Assembly: GCF_007992075.1 (NCBI RefSeq)
Contig: NZ_BJZO01000040.1
Location: forward strand, 1-38,063
DNA: 38,063 nt
DNA from: Pararhodospirillum oryzae
GTDB taxonomy: Bacteria > Pseudomonadota > Alphaproteobacteria > Rhodospirillales > Rhodospirillaceae
Direction of reading: 5' to 3'
In this document: positions 30,438 through 38,063 of the stretch, one piece after another
How positions within the stretch are numbered: position 1 is the first letter of the stretch
Layout: the number at the start of each line of letters is the position of its first letter
Made by a program: the position numbers and the translations under genes
Notes under the pieces: generated by a model
Told to the model about the DNA's origin: nothing
The model's database searches: none
What the model saw: only the letters and a program-made list of their open reading frames with translations

Positions 30438-32231
30438 TCAGGTCATGGCTTCCAGTTCGTCGATGAAGCCGGTCAGCACGCCCAGGCCGCGACGCCAGAA
30501 CTCGGGATCGGAGGCATCGAGGCCAAACGGCGCCAGCAGGGCCTTGTGGTGCTTGGTGCCGCCCGCCGACAGCAGATCCAGGTAGCGGCTGGGGAAGTCG
30601 GGGATGCCGCCTTGCTGATAGGTGCTGTAGAGCGAGTTCACCAAGCAATCGCCAAAGGCATAGGCGTACACATAGAAGGGCGAGTGGATGAAGTGCCCGA
30701 TGTAGGTCCAGTAGGTGCGGTATTCGGGGTCGAAGTGGAAGGCGGGACCCAGGCTTTCGCTTTGCACCCCCATCCACAATTCGCACAGGCGATCGGGGGA
30801 AAGCTCGCCGTTCTGACGCTCGGCGTGCACGGCGGCTTCAAAGGTGTGGAACGCGATCTGGCGGACCACGGTGTTGATCATGTCCTCGACCTTGCTGGCC
30901 AGCATGATCCGCCGGCGCCGGGGGTCGGGGGTGGCGTCGAGGAGGGCGCGGAAGGTCAGCATCTCGCCGAACACCGAGGCGGTTTCGGCCAGGGTGAGCG
31001 GCGTATCGGCCATCAGCGCGCCTTGCGGGCCGGCCAGCACCTGGTGCACCCCGTGGCCCAGTTCGTGGGCCAGGGTCATGACATCGCGGGTGCGGCCCAT
31101 GAAGTTGACCAGCAGGTAGGGGTGCGCCGAGGGCACGGTGGGGTGGGCGAAGGCGCCCGGGGCCTTGCCGGGGCGGGGCTGGGCGTCGATCCACGGCTGT
31201 TCGAAGAAGCGCTTCCCGACGGCGGCCAGATCGGGGGAAAAGGCGGCGTAGGCGTTCAGCACCGTGTCGCGCGCTTCCTCCCACGTAAAGCGGGTATCGT
31301 CGCTGTCGGGCAGGGGGGCGTTGCGGTCCCAGTGGTTCAGCTTGTCCACGCCAAACCAGCGCGCCTTGAGCGCGTAATAGCGATGCGACAGCTTGGGGTA
31401 GCTCTCGCGTACCGCCGACACCAGGGCATCCACAACCGAATCCTCGACCCGGTTGGACAGGTTGCGCGCGGCCATCGGATGAGGATAGCGTCGCCAGGTG
31501 TCATCAATGCGCTTGTCGAGGGCCAATGTATTGGTGATGCGCGAGAACAGGCGCAGATTGGCTTCCAGGGTCGTGCCCAGCGCCTTGGCGGCGGCGCGCC
31601 GGCGCTCGGGCGAGGGGTCGGACAGGCGGTCCAGCGCCTCGGTCGAGGTCAGGATTTCGCCCTCGACGTCGAAGGTCATGTGGGCAATGGTTTCATCGAA
31701 AAGACGCTGCCAGGCCCCGGCCCCGGCCATGTCTTTTTCATTCAGCACCCGTTCCATCTCATCGGAGAGTTGATGATCGCGGAAAAGGCGCACATCATGC
31801 ACCCACGGGGCATAGCGACCGGCGGTCGGATCTTGCAGCCGTTCGGACAGGGTTGCGTCTTCTATCTGGTTCAGTTCCAGGGTAAAGAAGATCATCAGGC
31901 TGGAAATAGCCGTGCCGCGTTCGGTCATGGCTTGCAGGAATTGCCCGATGGTGACATCCGTCATGCAGCCGGCATGAAGAAGTTGGGCATAACTGAGAAT
32001 GCGATAAAGTCGCTCGCTGATGGTTTCGTAGGTCGCGATGGCGGATCCCAGGGCTGGGCCGTCCAGCGAGGCCACCTGCCCCAGGTAGGTTTCGCGAAAG
32101 GCGCGCGCCTCGTTTTCGATGGCCGCAAGATCGGCGTGCAGGCGAGCAGAGTCGGGACCGTCGTACAGATCCGACAGGTCCCAGACGGGAAGGGGGGAGG
32201 TCGCGGGCGCCGGCAAGGTCCCGTGGGTCAT
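30438..32231 (-). CDS. M3-family oligoendopeptidase (PepF-like)
   Basis: 597 residues, a cytoplasmic zinc metallopeptidase of the M3 family that cleaves short peptides. The zinc motif is HELGHGVHQ (His389, Glu390, His393), with the third ligand expected in LTLAETASVFGEML. N-terminal WDLSDLYDGPDS and C-terminal YAYAFGDCLVNSLY and PDFPSRYLDLLSAGGTKHH fit the PepF/alphaproteobacterial oligoendopeptidase subgroup. GAGGAG lies 9 nt before the ATG at 32231, so I reject an ATG 39 nt upstream. It is divergent from the acyl-CoA synthetase gene. Confidence 0.94.
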   Translation of the reverse strand: MTHGTLPAPATSPLPVWDLSDLYDGPDSARLHADLAAIENEARAFRETYLGQVASLDGPALGSAIATYETISERLYRILSYAQLLHAGCMTDVTIGQFLQAMTERGTAISSLMIFFTLELNQIEDATLSERLQDPTAGRYAPWVHDVRLFRDHQLSDEMERVLNEKDMAGAGAWQRLFDETIAHMTFDVEGEILTSTEALDRLSDPSPERRRAAAKALGTTLEANLRLFSRITNTLALDKRIDDTWRRYPHPMAARNLSNRVEDSVVDALVSAVRESYPKLSHRYYALKARWFGVDKLNHWDRNAPLPDSDDTRFTWEEARDTVLNAYAAFSPDLAAVGKRFFEQPWIDAQPRPGKAPGAFAHPTVPSAHPYLLVNFMGRTRDVMTLAHELGHGVHQVLAGPQGALMADTPLTLAETASVFGEMLTFRALLDATPDPRRRRIMLASKVEDMINTVVRQIAFHTFEAAVHAERQNGELSPDRLCELWMGVQSESLGPAFHFDPEYRTYWTYIGHFIHSPFYVYAYAFGDCLVNSLYSTYQQGGIPDFPSRYLDLLSAGGTKHHKALLAPFGLDASDPEFWRRGLGVLTGFIDELEAMT

Positions 32232-32283
32232 GAACAGGCTCTCCTCGGACAACGAAAGGGTGCCCCGCAATATGGGGCGGCCT

Positions 32284-32312
32284 TTGGCAACGGCAAAGAG
32301 ACGGTTTATCGT
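32284..32312 (+). promoter_or_regulatory. Candidate promoter of the acyl-CoA synthetase gene
   Basis: TTGGCA (32284-32289) and TATCGT (32307-32312) are exactly 17 nt apart, 34 nt upstream of the GTG start. It sits in the short divergent region with the M3 peptidase gene. Confidence 0.45.
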
Positions 32313-32346
32313 CTGCGATAAAGAAGTTGTAGAGGGGAAACAGACC

Positions 32347-34173
32347 GTGCCCGCACATCGCGCTCAGGTGGTCCGCCAGGAAACCCACACCAGCCTTATC
32401 GCCTTGTTCCTGTCCCAAGCCGCCCGGTTCAAGGAGAAGCCGTTTTTATGGTCGAAACGTGACGGCGTGTATCGTCCCTGGAGCTGGGCTTCGGTGCACG
32501 ACCAGGCGGTGGCCCTGGCCAACGCGCTGATCGATCTGGGGTTGAAGCCGGGCGACCGGGTGGTGCTGGCCTCGGAAAACCGCCCCGACTGGACGGTGGC
32601 GGACCTCGCGATCCTGGCGGCGGGTGGCATCCCCACGCCGGCTTACGCGACCAACACGGAAGCCGATCACCTGCACGTGATCAACAATGTTGAAGCGGCG
32701 ATGGCCATTGTCTCGACCCCGGCCCTGGCGCGGCGCTTCCTGCCGGCGGCGGCGCGGGCCCGGCAGCGTCCCGTGGTCATTGTCATGGACCCCCTGGAAG
32801 ACGTGCCGGTGCCGGACGGCTTGCAGGTGTTGTCGTGGAATGCCTTGATGGCCCAGGGCGAGGGCCGCGACGTGCCGGCCCCCGCGCATCGGGCCAAGGC
32901 CGACGATCTGGCGGTGATCATTCACACCTCGGGCACCGGCGGCGCGCCCAAGGGGGTGATGCTGAGCCACCGCGCCATCTTGCACAACTGCATGGGGGCG
33001 CATGATCTCCTGGCCACCATCGGCTTGTCACATGAAATTTTCTTGTCGTTCCTGCCGCTGTCCCATTCGTATGAACACACGACCGGACTCTTCTTCCCCA
33101 TCTGCCTGGGGGCCGAGGTGTATTTTGCCGAGGGCGTGGAAACCCTGAGCACCAATTTGCAGGAAGTCCGCCCCACGATCATGACGGCGGTGCCCCGCCT
33201 CTACGAGATGATGCGCGCGCGCTTGCTGCGCACCGTCGAAAAAGAAGATGGTCTCAAGGCCAAGCTGTTCAAACACGCCGTGGACCTTGGGACCCGGCGC
33301 CAGATGGATCCGGACAGCCTGTCGCTGGGCGATCGCCTGGCCGACCGTGCCTTGGATGTTCTGGTGCGGCGCAAGGTGGCGGAGCGTTTCGGCGGACGGC
33401 TCAAGGCCATGGTCTCGGGGGGCGGGCCGCTCAATCCCGAGGTCGGCTTGTTCTTCCGCGCGCTGCACGTCCCGGTGTTGCAGGGCTATGGCCTGACCGA
33501 GGCGGCGCCGGTGGTGTCGTGCAACCTGCCGCAGCGGGTGAAGATTCACACGGTGGGCCCGGCGCTCAAGGGCGTTGAGGTTCGCCTGGGCCTGGATGGT
33601 GAATTGCAGGTGCGCGGTCCCCTGGTCATGGATGGCTACTGGAACGATCCCGAGGCCACCGCCGCCGCCCTGGACGCCGAGGGCTGGTTGCACACCGGCG
33701 ACGTGGGCGAGCTGGACGAGGACGGCTACATCCACATCACCGATCGCAAGAAGGACATCATCGTCAACTCGGGCGGCGACAACATCAGCCCGCAGCGGGT
33801 GGAAGGCATCCTGGCCCTGGAGCCCGAAATCGGCCAGGTGGTGGTGTTCGGCGATCGCATGCCGCATCTGGTGGCCCTGATCGTGCCTGACCGCGAGTTC
33901 CTGATGCGCTGGGCGCGCGAGCATGGGCGCTCCGAAGACCTGGCGGCGCTTGCCAACGATCCGGCCCTGCGCCACGCGGTTTCGCGGGCCATCGACCGCG
34001 CCAACCTGCGCTTGAGCCCGATCGAGCGGGTGCGGCGCTTTGCCCTGCTGGGCGAGCCTCCCAGCATCGACAACGCGCAGATGACCCCCACCATGAAGGC
34101 GCGCCGTCACATCATCCGCGATACCTATGGCGACCTGATCGACAGCCTGTACGGGGGCTCGGTCGCGGCCTGA
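32347..34173 (+). CDS. Long-chain fatty-acid-CoA ligase (AMP-binding)
   Basis: 608 residues, an ANL-superfamily adenylating enzyme. The phosphate loop is IHTSGTGGAPKGVMLSH, then YGLTEAAPVVS (adenine region), GWLHTGDVGELDEDGYIHI and DRKKDIIVNSGGDNISP. The C-terminal lysine region is MTPTMKARRHII. This layout is that of long-chain acyl-CoA synthetases (FAA1/FadD15-like), which activate fatty acids with ATP and CoA. The best start is GTG at 32347 (VPAHRAQVV): AGGGG lies about 9 nt before it, and longer frames would run into the divergent promoter region. It stands alone, 204 nt before pyrD. Confidence 0.92.
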   Translation: MPAHRAQVVRQETHTSLIALFLSQAARFKEKPFLWSKRDGVYRPWSWASVHDQAVALANALIDLGLKPGDRVVLASENRPDWTVADLAILAAGGIPTPAYATNTEADHLHVINNVEAAMAIVSTPALARRFLPAAARARQRPVVIVMDPLEDVPVPDGLQVLSWNALMAQGEGRDVPAPAHRAKADDLAVIIHTSGTGGAPKGVMLSHRAILHNCMGAHDLLATIGLSHEIFLSFLPLSHSYEHTTGLFFPICLGAEVYFAEGVETLSTNLQEVRPTIMTAVPRLYEMMRARLLRTVEKEDGLKAKLFKHAVDLGTRRQMDPDSLSLGDRLADRALDVLVRRKVAERFGGRLKAMVSGGGPLNPEVGLFFRALHVPVLQGYGLTEAAPVVSCNLPQRVKIHTVGPALKGVEVRLGLDGELQVRGPLVMDGYWNDPEATAAALDAEGWLHTGDVGELDEDGYIHITDRKKDIIVNSGGDNISPQRVEGILALEPEIGQVVVFGDRMPHLVALIVPDREFLMRWAREHGRSEDLAALANDPALRHAVSRAIDRANLRLSPIERVRRFALLGEPPSIDNAQMTPTMKARRHIIRDTYGDLIDSLYGGSVAA

Positions 34174-34247
34174 TCGCGGGCCTTGGGCCGATACGGGCCC
34201 GGGCCGGTTTTTCGATTGCGGGAGGGTGGGGGCGCCGAGGGGCCCCC

Positions 34248-34312
34248 GGCCCTTGGCGGGGCTTCTGGCCCACGGCGGGGCTTCCGGCCCTTGGCGGGGC
34301 CCCTGGCCCTGG
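34248..34312. repeat. 19-nt tandem repeat before pyrD
   Basis: Three units of 19 nt begin GGCCC at 34248, 34267 and 34286, each with a GGCGGGGC core and slightly varied ends; a partial fourth copy begins at 34305. It lies in the 204-nt gap before pyrD. Confidence 0.85.
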
Positions 34313-34377
34313 TTTTGGTGTTTCGTTGCGCCCTGGCCCGGAGTCCGTGGCCGGGGTCTTTTCGTCGGAGAGTTCCC

Positions 34378-35463
34378 ATGGTGTCTTGGTATCGTCTGGC
34401 ATGGCCGCTGATCGCGCGCCTTGACCCGGAAACCGCGCACAAGGCCGCGCTGGCCGCGCTGGGGTCGGGGGTGCTGGGAGGCGGCACCCGCCTGGATGAT
34501 CCGATCTTGCGCACCACCGTGTGGGGGCGCGCCTTCGCCAATCCCGTGGGTCTCGCGGCTGGTCTCGACAAGGATGCCAGGGTGCCGGGGCAGCTGCTGC
34601 GCCTGGGCTTCGGGTTTGTCGAGGTGGGCACGGTCACGCCGCGCCCGCAGCCCGGCAATCCGCCGCCGCGCTTGTTCCGCTTGCCCCACGACCGCGCCCT
34701 GGTCAACCGGATGGGCTTCAACAACGGGGGCATGGAGCGCATGGCGGCGCGCCTGACCCGGCCCCGGCCGCCCGGGGTGGTGGGGGTCAACCTGGGCAAG
34801 AACAAGGAAACCCAGGACGCGGCCGCCGACTACGAGCTGGGGCTGTCGCGCCTCGCGCCGCTGGCCGACTACGTGGTGATCAACGTTTCGTCGCCCAACA
34901 CGCCGGGCCTGCGCACCTTGCAAGATCGGGGGCCCCTGGCGGCGCTGGTGGCGCGCGCGCGCCTGGCCCTGGACGCGGCCTGTCCCGATCCCGCCGCCCG
35001 GCCGCCCCTGCTTTTGAAGATCGCCCCCGATCTGGCCGACGACGATCTGGCCGACGTTGCCGCCGTGGCCCTGGGCCGGGAAAGCGCCCGGGGCCAGGCG
35101 CCCCTGGATGGCCTGATCTGCACCAACACCACCTTGGCCCGTCCCCCCACCCTGGGCGACGCGGCGCGCGAGGAGGCCGGCGGCCTGTCGGGCGCGCCGT
35201 TGCGCGGCCGGGCGCTGGAGGTCTTGCGCGCGATGTACCGCCTGACCGAAGGACAACTGCCCCTGATCGGGGTGGGCGGCATTGGCAGCGGCGCCGATGC
35301 CTATGCCCGCATCCGGGCCGGCGCCAGCCTGGTGCAGATCTACACCGCGTTGATTTACGAGGGGCCGGGCCTGGTGGAGCGGGTCAAGGCCGATCTGGCC
35401 CGGCGCCTGAAGGCCGATGGCTTCGCCTCGGTCGCCGACGCGGTGGGGGCCGATCACCGATGA
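34378..35463 (+). CDS. pyrD: Dihydroorotate dehydrogenase, class 2 (quinone-linked)
   Basis: 361 residues. It oxidises dihydroorotate to orotate in pyrimidine synthesis and passes electrons to the membrane quinone pool. The N-terminal helical extension (MVSWYRLAWPLIARLDPETA) is the class 2 membrane-docking part. FMN and active-site motifs are GLAAGLDKDA, NRMGFNNGG, VINVSSPNTPGLR (catalytic Ser), CTNTTLARP and GVGGIGSGADAY. GGAGAG 6 nt before the ATG at 34378 sets the start. Its TGA overlaps the next ATG (ATGA), so the HAD gene is translationally coupled. Confidence 0.96.
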   Translation: MVSWYRLAWPLIARLDPETAHKAALAALGSGVLGGGTRLDDPILRTTVWGRAFANPVGLAAGLDKDARVPGQLLRLGFGFVEVGTVTPRPQPGNPPPRLFRLPHDRALVNRMGFNNGGMERMAARLTRPRPPGVVGVNLGKNKETQDAAADYELGLSRLAPLADYVVINVSSPNTPGLRTLQDRGPLAALVARARLALDAACPDPAARPPLLLKIAPDLADDDLADVAAVALGRESARGQAPLDGLICTNTTLARPPTLGDAAREEAGGLSGAPLRGRALEVLRAMYRLTEGQLPLIGVGGIGSGADAYARIRAGASLVQIYTALIYEGPGLVERVKADLARRLKADGFASVADAVGADHR

Positions 35464-36356
35464 GCAATCCCGTGGTGGCGTGCCTGCCCGGCCTCGCATC
35501 CCTGGCCGATCGCTATGACGGCTTCCTGCTGGATCTGTGGGGCGTGATTCACGATGGGGAACGCCCCTACCCCGGCGCCGTGGAGACCCTGGCCACGCTG
35601 AAGGCCCGGGGCCAGCCGTGCGTGCTGGTCAGCAACGCGCCGCGCCTGGGGCGGGCGGTGGGCCGGACCATGGCCGCCATGGGCATCGGGAGCGACCTGT
35701 ACCGGGGCATCGTGACCTCGGGCGACGCGGTCAACGCCGACCTGCGCGAGGCGGGCGATCCGGCGATCCGGGCCCTGGGCGCGTGCGCCCTGTTCATCGG
35801 GCCCGAACGCGATTTCGACATCCTGGAAGGCACCAAGGTCGAGCGTACCGACGACCCGGCGCGGGCCTCCTTCGTGCTGAACACCGGCCCGGTGGACCTG
35901 GACGAAACCGAGGACGCCTACCGGGGGCTTCTGGAACGGTGCGCCGCCCGGGGGCTGCCGATGCTGTGCGCGAACCCCGACCGGGCGGTGATCCGGGGGG
36001 GGCGCGTGGTGATGTGCGCGGGCGCGCTCGCCGATGTCTACGCCGGCCTGGGCCAGTCGGTGATCTATCGGGGCAAGCCCGATCCCGCCTTGTTCGTGCG
36101 TGCCCGGGCGGCGCTGGGCCTGCCGGCCGGCGCGCGGGTGGCGGTGGTGGGCGATGGCCTGGCCACCGATCTGCCCGGCGCGGCCGCCGCCGGGTTGGAT
36201 GCCCTGTTCGTGACCGGGGGCCTCAATGCCCGGGCGCTGGGGGTGCGTCACGGCGAGGCGGCCGACCCCGCCCGGGTGCGGGACCTCCTGGCGCGTCATG
36301 GCGTGGCGCCGGTCGCGGCGATTCCGGCCTTTGTCTGGGGGGAGGGCGGCGCCTGA
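35460..36356 (+). CDS. HAD class IIA phosphatase (TIGR01459-like)
   Basis: 298 residues. The first HAD motif is [12 protein letters not shown] (nucleophile Asp, with Trp-Gly-Val typical of the NagD-like subgroup), followed by CVLVSNAPR (motif II), [11 protein letters not shown] (motif III Lys) and [16 protein letters not shown] (motif IV). It matches the alphaproteobacterial TIGR01459 group of unknown substrate. It is coupled to pyrD by a 4-nt overlap, which hints at nucleotide or sugar-phosphate metabolism but proves nothing. The Gly/Ala-rich C-terminus is unremarkable. Confidence 0.93.
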   Translation: MSNPVVACLPGLASLADRYDGFLLDLWGVIHDGERPYPGAVETLATLKARGQPCVLVSNAPRLGRAVGRTMAAMGIGSDLYRGIVTSGDAVNADLREAGDPAIRALGACALFIGPERDFDILEGTKVERTDDPARASFVLNTGPVDLDETEDAYRGLLERCAARGLPMLCANPDRAVIRGGRVVMCAGALADVYAGLGQSVIYRGKPDPALFVRARAALGLPAGARVAVVGDGLATDLPGAAAAGLDALFVTGGLNARALGVRHGEAADPARVRDLLARHGVAPVAAIPAFVWGEGGA

Positions 36357-36378
36357 TCGTTTTCCTCGCGGATTGATC

Positions 36379-36408
36379 TTGCGTCCAAGTAAACTGAAAG
36401 TTTATAAG
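36379..36408 (+). promoter_or_regulatory. Candidate chemoreceptor promoter with palindrome
   Basis: TTGCGT (36379-36384) and TATAAG (36403-36408) are 18 nt apart. The perfect inverted repeat TAAACT-GAA-AGTTTA (36390-36404) occupies the spacer and touches the -10 box, so a repressor could block it. It lies about 75 nt before the chemoreceptor start, in an AT-rich patch. Confidence 0.5.
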
Positions 36409-36480
36409 GCCAGCGAGAAAAATCCGCTAAAATGGGGAGATCCCCTTCCCCTTTTGGCGCAGGGAAGGGAAAAGACTGGC

Positions 36481-38063
36481 ATGGCGTCCGTGGGCTTTTT
36501 TTCCTCGATCCGGGCACGATCCATTATCGCCTCGGTCGTGCCGCTCCTGGTGGGGGCCGCCTTGTTGTGCGGCCTTTTTTTCCATCAGGTCGTCGAGAAC
36601 AACACAAAGGCGATCGACGCGCGCCTGGCCCGTACCACGGACCTTCTGACCCATCATATTGGTTCCCAGGCCACCTTGGTGGAAACCCTGGCCGCCGCGC
36701 TGGCGGCGCTGGAGCCGGTGGGGACCCTGACCACGGCCGGCGATCACCAGGGGCTGGTCGATCTTCTGGGCCCCGTGTTCGCCACGGTTTCCAAAACCTA
36801 CGCCATCACCCAGATGCAGGTGCACGACCCGAAGGTGATCTCGCTTGCCCGGCTGCACCAGCCGGCCAAATGGGGCGACGATCTGTCGGGCATCCGGCCG
36901 ATGCTGGTTGAGGTCAACCGCGACCGCGCCCCCCGGCGGGGCATTGAAACCGGCGTGTTCGGGCTTTCGATCCGGGGCGCGGTGCCGGTGTTCGATCAGG
37001 GCCGGCATGTGGGCTCCCTGGAAACGGGCAGCTTCCTGACCGATGCCTTCCTCGCGACGCTGGCCCGGGATGGATCGGACATCGCCCTTTATACCCTGGG
37101 CAAGGACGGACCGGTGCGCCAGGCCTCCACCTTGAACGGCCGGCCCGACGATCTGGACGGCGCGACCCTGACCCGGGCCCTGAGGGGCGAAGCGGTCAAG
37201 GCCACCCTTCACCGGGGCGGGCGCACCGTGGCGGTGGGAACGGTGGCGCTGAACGATGCCCTGGGCCAGCCGTTCGGGATCGCGGTGGTTTCGGTGGACG
37301 CGAGCGACCTGGCGGCCGAGTTCGACAAAACGGTGCTGATGAGCGGCGCCCTGGTGGCCGGAATCCTGCTGCTGGGGGGCGTCATGGCCGTGTGGTTCGC
37401 GGTCCATCTGACCGGCCCGGTGGTGGCGACCACCCGGGCGATGAGCGCGCTGGCCGAGGGCGGAAACGATATCGTCATCGTGGGCGAGGACCGGCGCGAC
37501 GAACTGGGCCACATGGCCCGCGCGCTTCGCGTGTTTCGCGATGGGCTGGTGGAATGGCGCAAGCTGGAGGCTCAGAAGGTTTCGCGCGAGGAAATGGATT
37601 CCCAGAAGGTCACCGCGCTTCGCTCAATGGCCGACGTGGTGGAAAACAATGTGCAAGAGGCGATCGACTCGGTCACGGGGCGTTCGCGCGCCATGTGCGA
37701 CCGGGCGGACGGGCTGAAAGCCTCGTCGGGACGGGTGCAAGATCACGCGGCTTCGGTGGCGGCGGCGGCCGAGCAGGCCCAGGCCAGTGCCCGCACGGTG
37801 GCGGCGGCGACCGAAACCCTGAGTGCCTCGATCGCCGACATCGGCGAACGCATGGACCGCTCCACGCGCATCGCCGGGGACGCGGTGGCGACGGCGACCC
37901 AGGCCCGCGCGGTGGTGGAAACCCTGGCCTCGGTGGGCCAGCGGATCGACGACGTGGTCAAGCTGATCGGCGACATCGCGGCGCAGACCAACCTGCTGGC
38001 CCTGAACGCGACCATCGAGGCGGCACGGGCCGGCGACGCGGGCAAGGGGTTCGCGGTGGTGGC
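36481..38063 (+). CDS. Methyl-accepting chemotaxis protein (truncated by window end)
   Basis: At least 527 residues; the frame is still open at the window edge. Layout: a short cytoplasmic N-terminus, membrane helix 1 (about 13-35, [20 protein letters not shown]), a periplasmic sensor of about 245 residues that looks like a dCache-type ligand domain, membrane helix 2 (about 283-305), a HAMP linker ([20 protein letters not shown]) and the start of the MA signalling coiled coil. The coil reaches [16 protein letters not shown], the hairpin-tip region that binds CheA/CheW. The ligand is unknown. The start ATG follows the purine-rich AAGGGAAAAG. Confidence 0.92.
   Translation, partial: MASVGFFSSIRARSIIASVVPLLVGAALLCGLFFHQVVENNTKAIDARLARTTDLLTHHIGSQATLVETLAAALAALEPVGTLTTAGDHQGLVDLLGPVFATVSKTYAITQMQVHDPKVISLARLHQPAKWGDDLSGIRPMLVEVNRDRAPRRGIETGVFGLSIRGAVPVFDQGRHVGSLETGSFLTDAFLATLARDGSDIALYTLGKDGPVRQASTLNGRPDDLDGATLTRALRGEAVKATLHRGGRTVAVGTVALNDALGQPFGIAVVSVDASDLAAEFDKTVLMSGALVAGILLLGGVMAVWFAVHLTGPVVATTRAMSALAEGGNDIVIVGEDRRDELGHMARALRVFRDGLVEWRKLEAQKVSREEMDSQKVTALRSMADVVENNVQEAIDSVTGRSRAMCDRADGLKASSGRVQDHAASVAAAAEQAQASARTVAAATETLSASIADIGERMDRSTRIAGDAVATATQARAVVETLASVGQRIDDVVKLIGDIAAQTNLLALNATIEAARAGDAGKGFAVV

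Overview
The window is about 38 kb of very GC-rich chromosome, and its gene content and order fit a Gram-negative alphaproteobacterium. Supporting points are an lptC-lptA-lptB-rpoN-ptsN block, a short alphaproteobacterial-type RNase D, class 2 dihydroorotate dehydrogenase, an NDUFA9-like SDR, HldE, a RES/Xre toxin-antitoxin pair and a cache-type chemoreceptor. A Rhodospirillum/Pararhodospirillum-like member of the Rhodospirillales is my best guess; that name is inference, not proof.

Left part (1-8.2 kb, minus strand): a cell-envelope and nitrogen-regulation block, read right to left. It runs rnd, kdsD (arabinose-5-P isomerase), lptC, lptA, lptB, rpoN, ptsN and a DMT exporter. kdsD/lptC/lptA/lptB overlap by 4 nt each. 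The hpf gene usually found between rpoN and ptsN is absent. The 640-bp gap in its place carries a strong sigma70-type promoter and a hairpin plus U-run that could make a small RNA. Two identical tRNA-Leu(CAG) genes follow rnd (8.4-8.7 kb).

Middle (9-21 kb): an NDUFA9-like SDR protein, a repeat-bearing hypothetical, a divergently transcribed degenerate histidine-kinase-like membrane protein, a YqgE/AlgH protein, a DsbD/ScsB-type thiol-disulfide transporter, a MetA-type outer-membrane barrel and a small HTH protein. Then comes a minus-strand operon: hldE, an I78 inhibitor lipoprotein, an ICMT-like methyltransferase, a pseudopilin and a PilT-like ATPase, closed by a textbook intrinsic terminator.

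21.4-25.9 kb (plus strand): a tight four-gene unit of two adjacent degenerate EAL-fold proteins, an ABC ATPase without a permease, and the proteasome-like protease Anbu, the last two sharing a GTGA overlap. Anbu here lacks its usual ATP-grasp, alpha-E and transglutaminase neighbours.

25.9-28.9 kb: an accessory spot. A sharply AT-rich ~2-kb island holds a DUF262 protein and a HEPN (RxxxxH) protein, a likely two-gene anti-phage or abortive module. It is followed directly by a GC-rich Xre/RES toxin-antitoxin pair.

Right part (29-38 kb): an ABC1/UbiB-family kinase and an M3 oligopeptidase (minus), divergent from a long-chain acyl-CoA synthetase (plus), then pyrD overlapping a class IIA HAD phosphatase, and a methyl-accepting chemotaxis protein cut by the window end. 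Short GC-rich tandem repeats recur at four sites (7371, 8258, 10354, 34248).
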